NCBI RefSeq assembly: GCF_029892425.1
Contig: NZ_JARXWB010000039.1
Coordinates: forward strand, 1-64,000
Length of the DNA stretch: 64,000 bases
Direction: 5' to 3'
Origin: Bradyrhizobium sp. BR13661
GTDB taxonomy: Bacteria; Pseudomonadota; Alphaproteobacteria; Rhizobiales; Xanthobacteraceae
How positions within the stretch are numbered: position 1 is the stretch's first letter; each line of letters opens with the position of its first letter. Positions 1-8,426 of the stretch are shown here, piece by piece. Below the pieces are notes generated by a model, which worked only from the letters and a program-made list of their open reading frames with translations, did not search any database and was not told the origin of the DNA. The position numbers were made by a program, and so were the translations under genes.

Positions 1-349
1 GACGCAGCGAGCGAGAAATAGATCGTCAAATCAACGGGAAACTCACACTCACTCACCCAGCTCCAAAGCCGAAACAGCATACTTTGGAATATATTTATCT
101 CCAATTGGATCAGTTATTTAGCCAAAGACTCTGCCATTGCAGCTTCACTGGAGCGGCTTTCTGGACGCCGTAGCCTGAGCATCGATCGGCACCGTGCGCG
201 CACCAGCGGCCTCGTCTGAAAGCCGATATTGCCGCGACCTTGTCCGGCTGCAATAAGCGAGCTTCGCGAGATCGCAGATGACCTTCTGGCCTGACGTCCG
301 TATGGTTTGCATCTCACAACAAAAACAAACCTTCCGAGGAAGCAGACCC
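1..349. other. Upstream region of the TRAP operon, no gene seen
   Basis: No convincing coding sequence is visible here. The minus-strand open frames in this stretch have no recognisable family and poor starts. The first 140 bases are more A/T-rich than the rest of the window, so they could carry the promoter of the downstream TRAP transporter genes, but I could not assign -35 and -10 boxes with confidence. Confidence 0.4.
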
Positions 350-1369
350 ATGAGCTTTTCCCGCCGCACGCTTCTCAAGGCCTCCGCCGCGACCGCCGTC
401 TTTGGCGGCGTCAGCGCGCCCTCAGTGGCCCGTGCCCAGGCCGCCGAGTTCTCCTACAAATACGCCAACAACCTGCCGGACACCCATCCGCTGAACGTGC
501 GCGCCAAGGAGATGGCTGCGGCGATCAAGAGCGAGACGAACGGCAAGTTCGACCTCCAGATCTTCCCGAACAACCAGCTCGGCTCCGACACCGACATGCT
601 GAGCCAGATCCGCTCCGGCGGCGTCGAGTTCTTCACGCTGTCCGGCCTGATCCTGGCGACCCTGGTGCCGGCAGCCTCGATCAACGGCATCGGCTTTGCG
701 TTCCCGGATTACCCCACGGTCTGGAAGGCCATGGACGGCGAGCTCGGCGCCTATGTCCGCGGCGAGATCAACAAGGCCGGGCTCGAGGTCATGGACAAGA
801 TCTGGGACAACGGCTTCCGCCAGACCACGTCCTCGACCAAGCCGATCAACGGCCCTGACGATTTCAAGGGCTTCAAGATCCGCGTGCCGGTCTCGCCGCT
901 GTGGACCTCGATGTTCAAGGCATTCGACGCAGCGCCCGCCTCGATCAACTTCGCCGAGGTCTATTCGGCGCTGCAGACCAAGATCGTCGAGGGCCAGGAG
1001 AACCCGCTGGCGATCATTTCGACCGCCAAGCTCTACGAGGTCCAGAAGTACTGCTCGCTGACCAACCACATGTGGGACGGCTTCTGGTTCCTGATGAACC
1101 GCCGCGCCTGGGCGGCGCTGCCGGACGATATCAAGACCATCGTCGCCAAGAACGTCAACGCGGCCGCGGTCAAGGAGCGCGAGGATACCGCCAAGCTGAA
1201 TGCGGGTCTTCAGCAGGAGCTCGCGGCCAAGGGCCTGGTGTTCAATCAGCCCGAGGTCGGGCCATTCCGCGACAAGCTGCGCGCCGCCGGATTCTACAAC
1301 GAGTGGAAAGGCAAGTACGGCGAGAAGGCCTGGGAGCTGCTCGAGAAGTCCGTCGGCAAGCTGTCGTAA
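350..1369 (+). CDS. dctP: TRAP transporter substrate-binding protein (DctP family)
   Basis: This is the periplasmic solute receptor of a tripartite ATP-independent (TRAP) transporter. It binds a carboxylate-type substrate and delivers it to the DctQM membrane unit. The product is 339 residues. It starts with a Tat-type signal (SRRTLLK at residues 4-10, a hydrophobic stretch, then a likely cut after ARA near residue 29). I chose the ATG at 350 rather than the upstream in-frame start because AGGAAG lies just before it and the signal begins there. The mature part follows the DctP pattern: an early FPNNQLG segment, then KGFKIRVP, and an ENPLAII segment in the region that usually contacts the ligand. 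The fused permease gene follows 27 bases later. The substrate cannot be read from the sequence, although the linked acyl-CoA synthetase suggests an organic acid. Confidence 0.93.
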   Translation: MSFSRRTLLKASAATAVFGGVSAPSVARAQAAEFSYKYANNLPDTHPLNVRAKEMAAAIKSETNGKFDLQIFPNNQLGSDTDMLSQIRSGGVEFFTLSGLILATLVPAASINGIGFAFPDYPTVWKAMDGELGAYVRGEINKAGLEVMDKIWDNGFRQTTSSTKPINGPDDFKGFKIRVPVSPLWTSMFKAFDAAPASINFAEVYSALQTKIVEGQENPLAIISTAKLYEVQKYCSLTNHMWDGFWFLMNRRAWAALPDDIKTIVAKNVNAAAVKEREDTAKLNAGLQQELAAKGLVFNQPEVGPFRDKLRAAGFYNEWKGKYGEKAWELLEKSVGKLS

Positions 1370-1396
1370 CGTGTAAGAAGCAATAGGGGCCTTGCC

Positions 1397-3292
1397 ATGG
1401 CTCATGTCGACATGACGCCAGCCGTGACGCCCACCTTGGCCGGCGAGATGGTTGAGCCCCCTCGCCGCCGGTCTGTGCTCGGGTCCATCGAGCTTGGACT
1501 GAGATGGCTGGTCGAGATCCCGGCGGCGATCCTTGTCGTCGCCGAAATCGTGATCCTGTTTGCCGGCGTGGTCTCACGCTACGTGCTGCACGCGCCGCTG
1601 GTGTGGTCGGACGAGCTGGCCTCGATGCTGTTCCTGTGGCTGGCAATGCTGGGTGCGGCGGTCGCGTTCCGCCGCAGCGAGCACATGCGGATGACGGCGC
1701 TGGTCGCCAGCGCCGGCCCAAGGCTGTGGGCTTATCTGGACGTGGTCGCGACCTGTGCGGCGCTGGCGTTCCTGCTGCTGATCGTCCGTCCGGCCTACGA
1801 ATACACCTACGAAGAAAGCTTCATCACCACGCCGGCGCTGCAGATCTCCAACAGCTGGCGCGCGGCAGCGCTGCCGGCGGGCGTCTGCCTGATGGTGCTG
1901 TTCGCGCTGCTGCGGCTGCTCCGCGTCAGCGATCTCAAGACGTTGTTGCTGGCCGCCGCCACGGTCATCATGCTGTGCGCTGTTTTCTGGTTCGCGCAGC
2001 CGCTGCTCAAGCCGCTCGGCAATATCAACCTGATCATCTTCTTCGTGGGCGTGGTCGGCTTCTGCGTGTTCGTGGGCGTGCCGATCGCATTCGCGTTTGG
2101 CCTCGCGATCTTCGGCTATCTGGCTTTGACGACGCGGACGCCGCTGATCGTGCTGGTTGGGCGGATGGACGAGGGCATGAGCCACCTCATTCTGCTCTCG
2201 GTGCCGCTGTTCGTGTTCCTGGGGCTGCTGATCGAGATGACCGGCATGGCGCGGGCCATGGTGGCGTTTCTGGCGAGCCTGCTCGGCCATGTCCGCGGCG
2301 GCCTGCATTATGTGCTGGTCGGCGCCATGTATCTGGTCTCCGGCATCTCCGGCGCCAAGGCGGCCGACATGGCGGCCGTTGCGCCCGTTCTGTTCCCTGA
2401 AATGAAGCAGCGCGGCGCCCGCCCCGGCGATCTCGTCGCCCTGCTCGCCGCAACCGGCGCCCAGACCGAAACCATTCCACCGAGCCTGGTGCTGATCACG
2501 ATCGGCTCGGTCACCGGCGTCTCGATCTCGGCGCTGTTCACCGGCGGCCTGTTGCCGGGCGTGGTGCTGGCGCTGACGCTGTCGGGCCTCGTGTGGTGGC
2601 GTTATCGCGGCGAGGATTTGAGACACGTCACGCGCGCCACGTCCGCCGAGATCGCGCGCGCCTTCGTGGTGTCCATCCCCGCCCTCGCCCTGCCCTTTGT
2701 GATCCGCTACGCCGTGGTCGAAGGCATCGCGACAGCCACCGAAGTCTCGACCATCGGCATCGTCTACGCGCTGGTGATCGGGCTGCTGATCTACCGGCAG
2801 TTCAACTGGCGGCGCCTGTTGCCGATGCTGATCGAGACCGCCTGCCTGTCCGGCGCGATCCTGCTGATCATTGGTACCGCGACCGGGATGGCCTGGGGCT
2901 TGACCCAATCCGGCTTCTCGCGCGCGCTGGCGGCGGCGATGACGGGCCTGCCCGGCGGTGCCGCGAGCTTCATCGCCGTCTCGATCCTGGCTTTCGTGGT
3001 CCTCGGCAGCGTCCTCGAAGGCATTCCGGCGATCGTGCTGTTCGGGCCGCTGATGTTTCCGATCGCGCGGCTCGTCGGCGTGCACGAGGTGCACTACGCC
3101 ATGATCATCATTCTGGCGATGGGTATCGGGCTATTCGCTCCGCCATTCGGCGTCGGCTATTATGCAGCCTGCGCCATCGGAAAGGTCGATCCGGCCGAAG
3201 GCATCCGGCCGATCTGGGGCTATCTGCTGGCGCTGCTGATAGGATTGATCATCGTCGCGGTCTTCCCCTGGATCTCGATCGGATTTTTGTAA
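1397..3292 (+). CDS. dctQM: TRAP transporter fused permease (DctQ-DctM)
   Basis: This 631-residue membrane protein fuses the two membrane subunits of a TRAP transporter. Residues from about 35 to 190 form the small DctQ-type unit with four hydrophobic segments and the typical WSDELASMLFLWL stretch. From about residue 195 onward the protein is the large DctM-type unit with many membrane spans, including the conserved GLLIEMTG and SGISGAKAADMA motifs. Transport would be driven by a sodium or proton gradient rather than ATP. The start at 1397 gives an N-terminal cytoplasmic tail of about 35 residues. The gene sits between dctP and an acyl-CoA synthetase gene, whose strong AAGGAGG ribosome site overlaps the end of this gene, so the three are probably one transcript. 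The fusion is a known variant and not a sequencing artefact, since the frame is continuous. Confidence 0.93.
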   Translation: MAHVDMTPAVTPTLAGEMVEPPRRRSVLGSIELGLRWLVEIPAAILVVAEIVILFAGVVSRYVLHAPLVWSDELASMLFLWLAMLGAAVAFRRSEHMRMTALVASAGPRLWAYLDVVATCAALAFLLLIVRPAYEYTYEESFITTPALQISNSWRAAALPAGVCLMVLFALLRLLRVSDLKTLLLAAATVIMLCAVFWFAQPLLKPLGNINLIIFFVGVVGFCVFVGVPIAFAFGLAIFGYLALTTRTPLIVLVGRMDEGMSHLILLSVPLFVFLGLLIEMTGMARAMVAFLASLLGHVRGGLHYVLVGAMYLVSGISGAKAADMAAVAPVLFPEMKQRGARPGDLVALLAATGAQTETIPPSLVLITIGSVTGVSISALFTGGLLPGVVLALTLSGLVWWRYRGEDLRHVTRATSAEIARAFVVSIPALALPFVIRYAVVEGIATATEVSTIGIVYALVIGLLIYRQFNWRRLLPMLIETACLSGAILLIIGTATGMAWGLTQSGFSRALAAAMTGLPGGAASFIAVSILAFVVLGSVLEGIPAIVLFGPLMFPIARLVGVHEVHYAMIIILAMGIGLFAPPFGVGYYAACAIGKVDPAEGIRPIWGYLLALLIGLIIVAVFPWISIGFL

Positions 3293-3303
3293 GGAGGGTC
3301 CCG

Positions 3304-4953
3304 ATGACTGAGCGGCAGAACCAGTACAATATCGGCCTCGACAAGACCCCCGCCAATTACGTGCCGCTGTCGCCGCTGAGCTTCCTCGCGCGCAGCGCCG
3401 CCGTCTATCCCGATCACATCAGCACGGTCTATGAAGGCCGCAGCTTCACTTGGGCTCAGACGCATGAGCGTTGCAAACGCTTTGCCTCGTATTTGGCCGG
3501 CAAGGGCATCGGCGTCGGCGATACCGTGGCGGCGATGCTGCCGAATATCCCGGCGATGAACGAGGCGCACTTCGCGGTGCCGATGACCGGCGCCGTGCTC
3601 AACGCGCTCAACATCCGTCTCGATGCGCCCTCGATCGCATTCCAGCTCGACCATGGCGGCGCCAGGATCATTCTGGTCGATCCGGAATTTTCCGGCGTGA
3701 TCACCGACGCGCTCGCGCAGATGAGCGGACCGAAGCCGTTCGTGATCGACGTCGACGATGCCGCCTTCAGGGGCGGCAAGCGCATCGGCGAGATCGAATA
3801 CGAAGCGGCCGTTGCGCAAGGCGATCCGGATTTTGCGGCGATCCCGCCGAGGGACGAATGGGATGCGATCGCGCTGAGCTACACCTCGGGCACGACGGGC
3901 AATCCCAAGGGCGTCGTCACCCATCATCGCGGCGCGTATCTCAACGCCGTCAGCAACATCCTTGCCGGCAATCTCGGCCAGCATCCGGTCTATCTCTGGA
4001 CGCTGCCGATGTTTCATTGCAACGGCTGGTGCTTTCCCTGGACCCTGGCTGCGGCCGCCGGCATCAATGTTTGCCTGCGCAAGGTCGAGCCGACCAGGAT
4101 CTTCGAGCTGATCAAGCAGCACGGCGTCACCCACATGTGCGGCGCGCCGATCGTCTACAACACGCTGATCAACGCGCCTGACGCGCCGAAAGGCAACGCA
4201 GCCCGCCGCGTCGTCGGACTGATCGCAGGTGCCGCGCCGCCGGTCGCCGTGCTCGAAGGCGCCGAAAGCATCGGCATCAAGCTCACGCATGTCTATGGCC
4301 TGACCGAAGTCTACGGCCCCGCCTCCGTCTGTGCCGAACAGCCCGGCTGGGACGAGCTGCCCGCCGCCGAGCGCGCGAAGATGAAGCGCCGGCAGGGCGT
4401 GCCCTACCCGCTCGAGGAAGGCGTCACCGTCATCAATCCGCAGACCATGCAGGAGGTGCCGCGCGATGGCGAGACCATCGGCGAGGTCATGTTCCGCGGC
4501 AACATCGTGATGAAGGGTTACCTCAAGAACGAGAAGGCGACCAAGGAAGCGTTCGAGGGCGGCTGGTTTCACACCGGCGATCTCGGCGTGCTCGACGAGC
4601 AAGGCTACGTCACCATCAAGGACCGCTCCAAGGACATCATCATCTCCGGCGGCGAGAACATCTCCTCCGTCGAAGTCGAGGACGTCCTCTACAAGCACCC
4701 CGCCGTGCTGTTCGCCGCCGTCGTCGCCAAGCCCGATCCGAAATGGGGCGAAGTGCCCTGCGCCTTCGTCGAGCTCAAGGACGGTGCAATCGCAACCGAG
4801 GCGGACATCATCGCCTTCTGCCGCACGCATATGAGCGGCTTCAAGACGCCCAAGGCGGTCGTGTTCGGACCGATCCCGAAGACGTCAACGGGCAAGATCC
4901 AGAAGTTCCTGCTGCGCAATGAAGTCGGATCTGCCAAGGCGATTACAGCTTAA
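3304..4953 (+). CDS. Acyl-CoA synthetase (AMP-forming, FadD-like)
   Basis: This enzyme activates a carboxylic acid to its CoA thioester with ATP, through an acyl-AMP intermediate, in the cytoplasm. The product is 549 residues. ANL-superfamily motifs are all present: the phosphate loop YTSGTTGNPKG near residue 195, YGLTEVYGP in the middle, GWFHTGDLG followed by KDRSKDIIISGGENIS, and the C-terminal catalytic lysine region KTSTGKIQKF. It starts at 3304, twelve bases after the TRAP permease stop, with an AAGGAGG site. A longer upstream frame overlaps the permease and is only a shadow. The position directly behind a TRAP transporter suggests that it activates the imported acid, perhaps a fatty, dicarboxylic or aromatic acid. 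The chain-length preference cannot be told from sequence. Confidence 0.93.
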   Translation: MTERQNQYNIGLDKTPANYVPLSPLSFLARSAAVYPDHISTVYEGRSFTWAQTHERCKRFASYLAGKGIGVGDTVAAMLPNIPAMNEAHFAVPMTGAVLNALNIRLDAPSIAFQLDHGGARIILVDPEFSGVITDALAQMSGPKPFVIDVDDAAFRGGKRIGEIEYEAAVAQGDPDFAAIPPRDEWDAIALSYTSGTTGNPKGVVTHHRGAYLNAVSNILAGNLGQHPVYLWTLPMFHCNGWCFPWTLAAAAGINVCLRKVEPTRIFELIKQHGVTHMCGAPIVYNTLINAPDAPKGNAARRVVGLIAGAAPPVAVLEGAESIGIKLTHVYGLTEVYGPASVCAEQPGWDELPAAERAKMKRRQGVPYPLEEGVTVINPQTMQEVPRDGETIGEVMFRGNIVMKGYLKNEKATKEAFEGGWFHTGDLGVLDEQGYVTIKDRSKDIIISGGENISSVEVEDVLYKHPAVLFAAVVAKPDPKWGEVPCAFVELKDGAIATEADIIAFCRTHMSGFKTPKAVVFGPIPKTSTGKIQKFLLRNEVGSAKAITA

Positions 4954-5184
4954 GGCCCGCTTCAGCGTCAGACACAATTAGAAACACATATTGTTTCGCC
5001 GCGTCGTCGTCCTGAAATGATTTTGTACGTTTGACGACACCGCGACATCGCAGGAAAAGATTGGAAAACGTTAGAGACGCATTTACGTTTTGCTCCCGTC
5101 GGATTCGCTGATTCCACATGATTCGTCGCGCTAGCTGCGCGAACGGCGGCCGGCGCGGTTGGGGCGCTTCATGCGGTTCATGTC

Positions 5185-6576
5185 GTGAGCACAGACGTGC
5201 GTGCGCGTCTGGCGCTGCTGCTATTGACGGCCGGATTGCTGCTGCCGCGCGCGGCGGGTGCGCAGGTCACGCGTGAATCGGGCGCCTTCGCCGTGTCCGA
5301 GAATTTTGGTCCTGCCGGTCCGCGCGCACCGGGCGGTTTCGGCAATTCTGGTGGCGGCAACAATTTTGCTGGCATGGGTGGCCCGGTGTTCGGCGCTCCA
5401 AGCGGTCCGGGGATGCAGCCCAACTATGGCTGGAACGGCGAACCGCCGGGCCTCGCCGGGACCGGCAGGTTCGGCATGCGGCAGGCGTTCGGCGGCGGCT
5501 CCACGGGGCCGTCGCAGACCGAGACAGCGCAGGCCACGTTTCTGGCAATGAAGCAGTTCACCCAGACCCTGCTCGACCCGACCATCGACGGGCGCGGCAC
5601 CGGCCGGCCCGAATTCGACTCGGAGCTCTCGGCCTATACCGATCTTGGCAACGATCGCACGCATGGCGGCATCGGCCGCGAAGCCTATGAGGCGATCTAC
5701 GGCAAGCCGTCGCTCGCGGCTCAGCACTGGAGCATCTGGGCTGCGGGCTTCGGCGGCTCGCAGACAGCGACCGACGGCAGCGGCTCGTCGGCCCGCAGCT
5801 TTGCAACCGCCGTCGGCGCCGACTATGCGCTCTCACCGCAGACGCGAATAGGCTTTGCGCTCGCCGGCGGCGGCACCGGCTTTGCGAATAGTTTCTCCAG
5901 CGGCCGTTCCGATTTGTTTCAGGCCGGTAGCTTCGTCAGGCACTCCATCGGCGCAGCCTATGTCGCGACTGCGCTCGCCTATGGCTGGCAGGCCATCAGC
6001 AGCGACCATCAAGTGACGCCTGCTGGCAGCGACCAGCTCAACTCGGCCGTCAATGCCAATGCCTATTCGGGTCGCATCGAGAGCGGCTACCGGATCGCAA
6101 CGCCCTGGCTCGGCATGACGCCCTATGCGGCTGGCCAAGTCACCATGTTCCGCCTCTCCGACTATACCGCGCAGCCGGCATACGCCGCAGATCAATCGGC
6201 GCCGTCGAGCAGCAACAGCTTCATTGACAGTCGCAGCGAACTCGGCCTGCGCACCAGCACGTCGTTCGCACTGGCTGGCAGTCTATTCGATCTGCGAGGA
6301 CGCTTTGCCTGGGCGCATGATTTCAGCGCGACGCAGTCGATGCCTGCGGTCTTTCAGGCGATCACAGGCCAACGATCCGGCCAGGTATCCAGCCAGGCAT
6401 CCGGCCAGGGCTTTGTCATCGGCAGCACAGCGCTTGCGCCAAACTCGGTCCTGGCAGGGGTCGCGCTCGAGCTGCGTGGCACCAACGGCTGGTCCGCGAG
6501 TGCGAATTTCGACAGCGAGCTGTCGAACCTCGTGCGCGCCTATACAGGCAAAGCCGTCGTCCGCTACGCTTGGTAA
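5185..6576 (+). CDS. Autotransporter-type outer membrane beta-barrel protein
   Basis: The product is a 463-residue exported protein. The start is a GTG, because the nearby ATG codons run straight into a stop. An N-terminal signal (RLALLLLTAGLLLPRAAGA) is followed by a Gly/Asn/Pro-rich segment up to about residue 110. From about residue 175 to the end alternating hydrophobic strands form a beta-barrel of the autotransporter type, beginning near WAAGFGGSQ and closing with the aromatic C-terminal residue W that such barrels use for insertion by the Bam machinery. The region ahead of the barrel is far shorter than a classic passenger domain, so this may be a barrel-only or minimal autotransporter. 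No adhesin or protease motif is visible. It is transcribed alone and ends within 10 bases of a repeat element. Confidence 0.8.
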   Translation: MSTDVRARLALLLLTAGLLLPRAAGAQVTRESGAFAVSENFGPAGPRAPGGFGNSGGGNNFAGMGGPVFGAPSGPGMQPNYGWNGEPPGLAGTGRFGMRQAFGGGSTGPSQTETAQATFLAMKQFTQTLLDPTIDGRGTGRPEFDSELSAYTDLGNDRTHGGIGREAYEAIYGKPSLAAQHWSIWAAGFGGSQTATDGSGSSARSFATAVGADYALSPQTRIGFALAGGGTGFANSFSSGRSDLFQAGSFVRHSIGAAYVATALAYGWQAISSDHQVTPAGSDQLNSAVNANAYSGRIESGYRIATPWLGMTPYAAGQVTMFRLSDYTAQPAYAADQSAPSSSNSFIDSRSELGLRTSTSFALAGSLFDLRGRFAWAHDFSATQSMPAVFQAITGQRSGQVSSQASGQGFVIGSTALAPNSVLAGVALELRGTNGWSASANFDSELSNLVRAYTGKAVVRYAW

Positions 6577-6583
6577 GGGTTAC

Positions 6584-6689
6584 CTAGAGCCATTTCCGTT
6601 CCGACAGAATCGGAACGGGGCTCTAGCTTCTTGTTTTGTCGCGTTTTCTTCACGCGAACCGGTATCCACTTCGCTCGAAAACGCTCTAG
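6584..6689. repeat. RIME-like intergenic mosaic element with two palindromes
   Basis: The 106-base element begins and ends with CTAGAG/CTCTAG. Its first half is a palindrome: CTAGAGCC and CCGTTCCG pair with CGGAACGG and GGCTCTAG across a seven-base loop (6584-6626). Its second half, from about 6641 to 6686, is bounded by GCGTTTTC and GAAAACGC. The size and two-palindrome layout resemble the RIME1 elements described in rhizobia; that assignment is from memory of the family. The element fills the gap between two convergent genes and its right end supplies the stop codon of the MBL-fold gene. The first palindrome could also terminate transcription. Confidence 0.7.
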
Positions 6690-7483
6690 TGCGTCTCAAG
6701 CCTTAAGCCGTCATAGGCCGGCACCACGCCCGCAGGCAATTTCTGCCTGATGACCTCGTAGTCGACATCGGCCGTCATGTTGGTGATGACGGCACGCTTC
6801 GGCTTGAAGCGTTCGATCCAGGACAGCGCATCGTCGATGCTGAAATGGCTGGGATGTGGGGTATAGCGCAGGCCGTCGACGATCCAGAGATCGAGGCCTT
6901 CCAGGGCGCCCCAGCTCTCGCGCGGGATGTCGTTGAGGTCGGGCGTGTAGGCGGCGTTGCCGATGCGATAGCCGAGCGCGGGAATATTGCCGTGCTGGAC
7001 GAGGAACGCGGTCATCGTGACGTCGCCACCCTTGCCGCTGATGATCTGGCTCCCGCCGGCCTCGATCGAATGGCGGCTCAGGATCGGCGGATAGTCGCTG
7101 CCCTCCGGCGCGATGAAGCAGTAGGAGAATCGCGCCATGATGTCCTTGGCGGTCGACTGGTTGAAATAAACGGGAATGCGCTTGCGCATGTGGATCACGA
7201 CGGAGCGCAGATCGTCCATGCCGTGGGTCTGGTCGGCATGCTCATGGGTCAGGAACACCGCATCGATATGATCGACATCGGTCGAGATCAACTGCTCGCG
7301 GAGATCAGGTGCGGTGTCGATCACGATGCGCGTAGTGCCGTGGTGTGATGTCCGCTCGACCAGCAGCGAGCAGCGGCGGCGGCGGTTCTTGGGGTTCGAG
7401 GGATCGCACGCACCCCAGCCGAGGGCGGGACGCGGCACGCCGGCGGAGGAGCCAGAGCCCAGGATGGTCAGCGTCAGCGTCAT
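6686..7483 (-). CDS. MBL-fold metallohydrolase (PhnP-like)
   Basis: The 265-residue protein has a metallo-beta-lactamase fold. The metal-binding motif HEHADQTHG is clear near residue 80, and an early LGSGSSAGVP segment is typical of the PhnP and RNase Z-like branch. It would be a phosphodiesterase acting on a cyclic or linear phosphoester, but the substrate is not evident. PhnP itself is a phosphoribosyl cyclic phosphodiesterase of C-P lyase pathways, and no phn genes are present here. It lies nine bases downstream of tatD on the same strand, an arrangement common in alphaproteobacteria, so the two are probably co-transcribed. Its stop codon falls inside the edge of a RIME-like repeat, which suggests that insertion of the repeat trimmed or changed the natural C-terminus. 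Confidence 0.88.
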   Translation of the reverse strand: MTLTLTILGSGSSAGVPRPALGWGACDPSNPKNRRRRCSLLVERTSHHGTTRIVIDTAPDLREQLISTDVDHIDAVFLTHEHADQTHGMDDLRSVVIHMRKRIPVYFNQSTAKDIMARFSYCFIAPEGSDYPPILSRHSIEAGGSQIISGKGGDVTMTAFLVQHGNIPALGYRIGNAAYTPDLNDIPRESWGALEGLDLWIVDGLRYTPHPSHFSIDDALSWIERFKPKRAVITNMTADVDYEVIRQKLPAGVVPAYDGLRLETH

Positions 7484-7492
7484 GCGGCTTCC

Positions 7493-8269
7493 TTACACTT
7501 TCACCTTGGAGAACAGGCGGAAGAAGTTTTCGCTGGTCTGGCGCGAGATCTCGTCGAGCGTCACGCCGCGGGTCTCGGCCAGAACCTTGGCGACTTCGAC
7601 CACATAGGCCGGCTCGTTGCGCTTGCCGCGGAACTTGCCCGGCGCAAGGTAGGGCGAGTCTGTTTCAACCAGAATACGGTCAGACGGCAGTTCGGCCGCG
7701 AGCGCACGCAAGGCATCCGACTTCTTGAAGGTCAGGATGCCCGTGAAGCCGATATAGAGCCCGAGCGAGACCGCCTTCAGCGCCAGCTCGCGCCCACCGG
7801 TGTAACAATGCAGCACGGCGCGAAACGATCCGCGTTCCGCCTCCTCCTCCAGGATACGAGCGCAATCCTCGTCCGCCTCGCGGGTATGGATCACCAGCGG
7901 CAGGCCGGTGGCGCGAGCCGCCGCAATGTGGGCGCGAAAGCCCCTCGCCTGCGCCTCCGGGGAGCCGTCGTCGTAGAAATAATCGAGCCCGGCCTCGCCC
8001 AGCGCGACCACTTTCGGATGCTGCGTCAGCGCGATCAGCTCGTCCGGCGAAATACCGTCTTCCTCATCCGCGTGGTGCGGATGAGTGCCGACCGTGCAAT
8101 AGACGTCGTCATAGCGCCCTGCGATGGCGAGAAGCTGATCGAGCTTGCGCACCCGTGTCGAGATCGTGACCATGCGACCGATCCCGGCCCCGCGCGCACG
8201 CGATACGATCCCGTCGAGATCCTCCGCAAAGTCCGGAAAATCCAGATGGCAGTGACTGTCGACCAGCAT
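7493..8269 (-). CDS. tatD: TatD family metal-dependent hydrolase
   Basis: The 258-residue product is a TIM-barrel deoxyribonuclease/hydrolase of the TatD family (YcfH-like). The N-terminal MLVDSHCHLDFPDF gives the first metal ligands (HxH). Later come the conserved GEAGLDYFYD segment, HTREAD, LHCYTGG and ETDSPYLAP, all typical of the family. I placed the start at the methionine of MLVDSHCH (8269). The frame stays open further upstream, but homologs begin at this motif. TatD enzymes trim 3' ends of DNA or RNA or act in quality control; the exact role is unsettled. It is followed closely by an MBL hydrolase gene. In related genomes tatD usually sits directly next to metG, but here a histidine kinase gene lies between them. 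Confidence 0.93.
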   Translation of the reverse strand: MLVDSHCHLDFPDFAEDLDGIVSRARGAGIGRMVTISTRVRKLDQLLAIAGRYDDVYCTVGTHPHHADEEDGISPDELIALTQHPKVVALGEAGLDYFYDDGSPEAQARGFRAHIAAARATGLPLVIHTREADEDCARILEEEAERGSFRAVLHCYTGGRELALKAVSLGLYIGFTGILTFKKSDALRALAAELPSDRILVETDSPYLAPGKFRGKRNEPAYVVEVAKVLAETRGVTLDEISRQTSENFFRLFSKVKV

Positions 8270-8426
8270 TCCAAGTACCGCTTTCCCAAGAAGCCCCGAG
8301 GCCGGCCGCGACCAGCCTTTCACAGGTAGGGGAAGCGTGTGGGGACGTCAACGGGACCGAAAATGGATGGTTCGACTGGTTCCGGAGCGCGTCCACCGAG
8401 CGCGGAGAGTAGGTGTCGCCGCGCGA

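Noticed and set aside
1574..3094. A 506-codon minus-strand frame opposite the TRAP permease
   Set aside because: Its product is a His/Gln/Arg-rich string without any domain. It mirrors the hydrophobic codons of the real gene.
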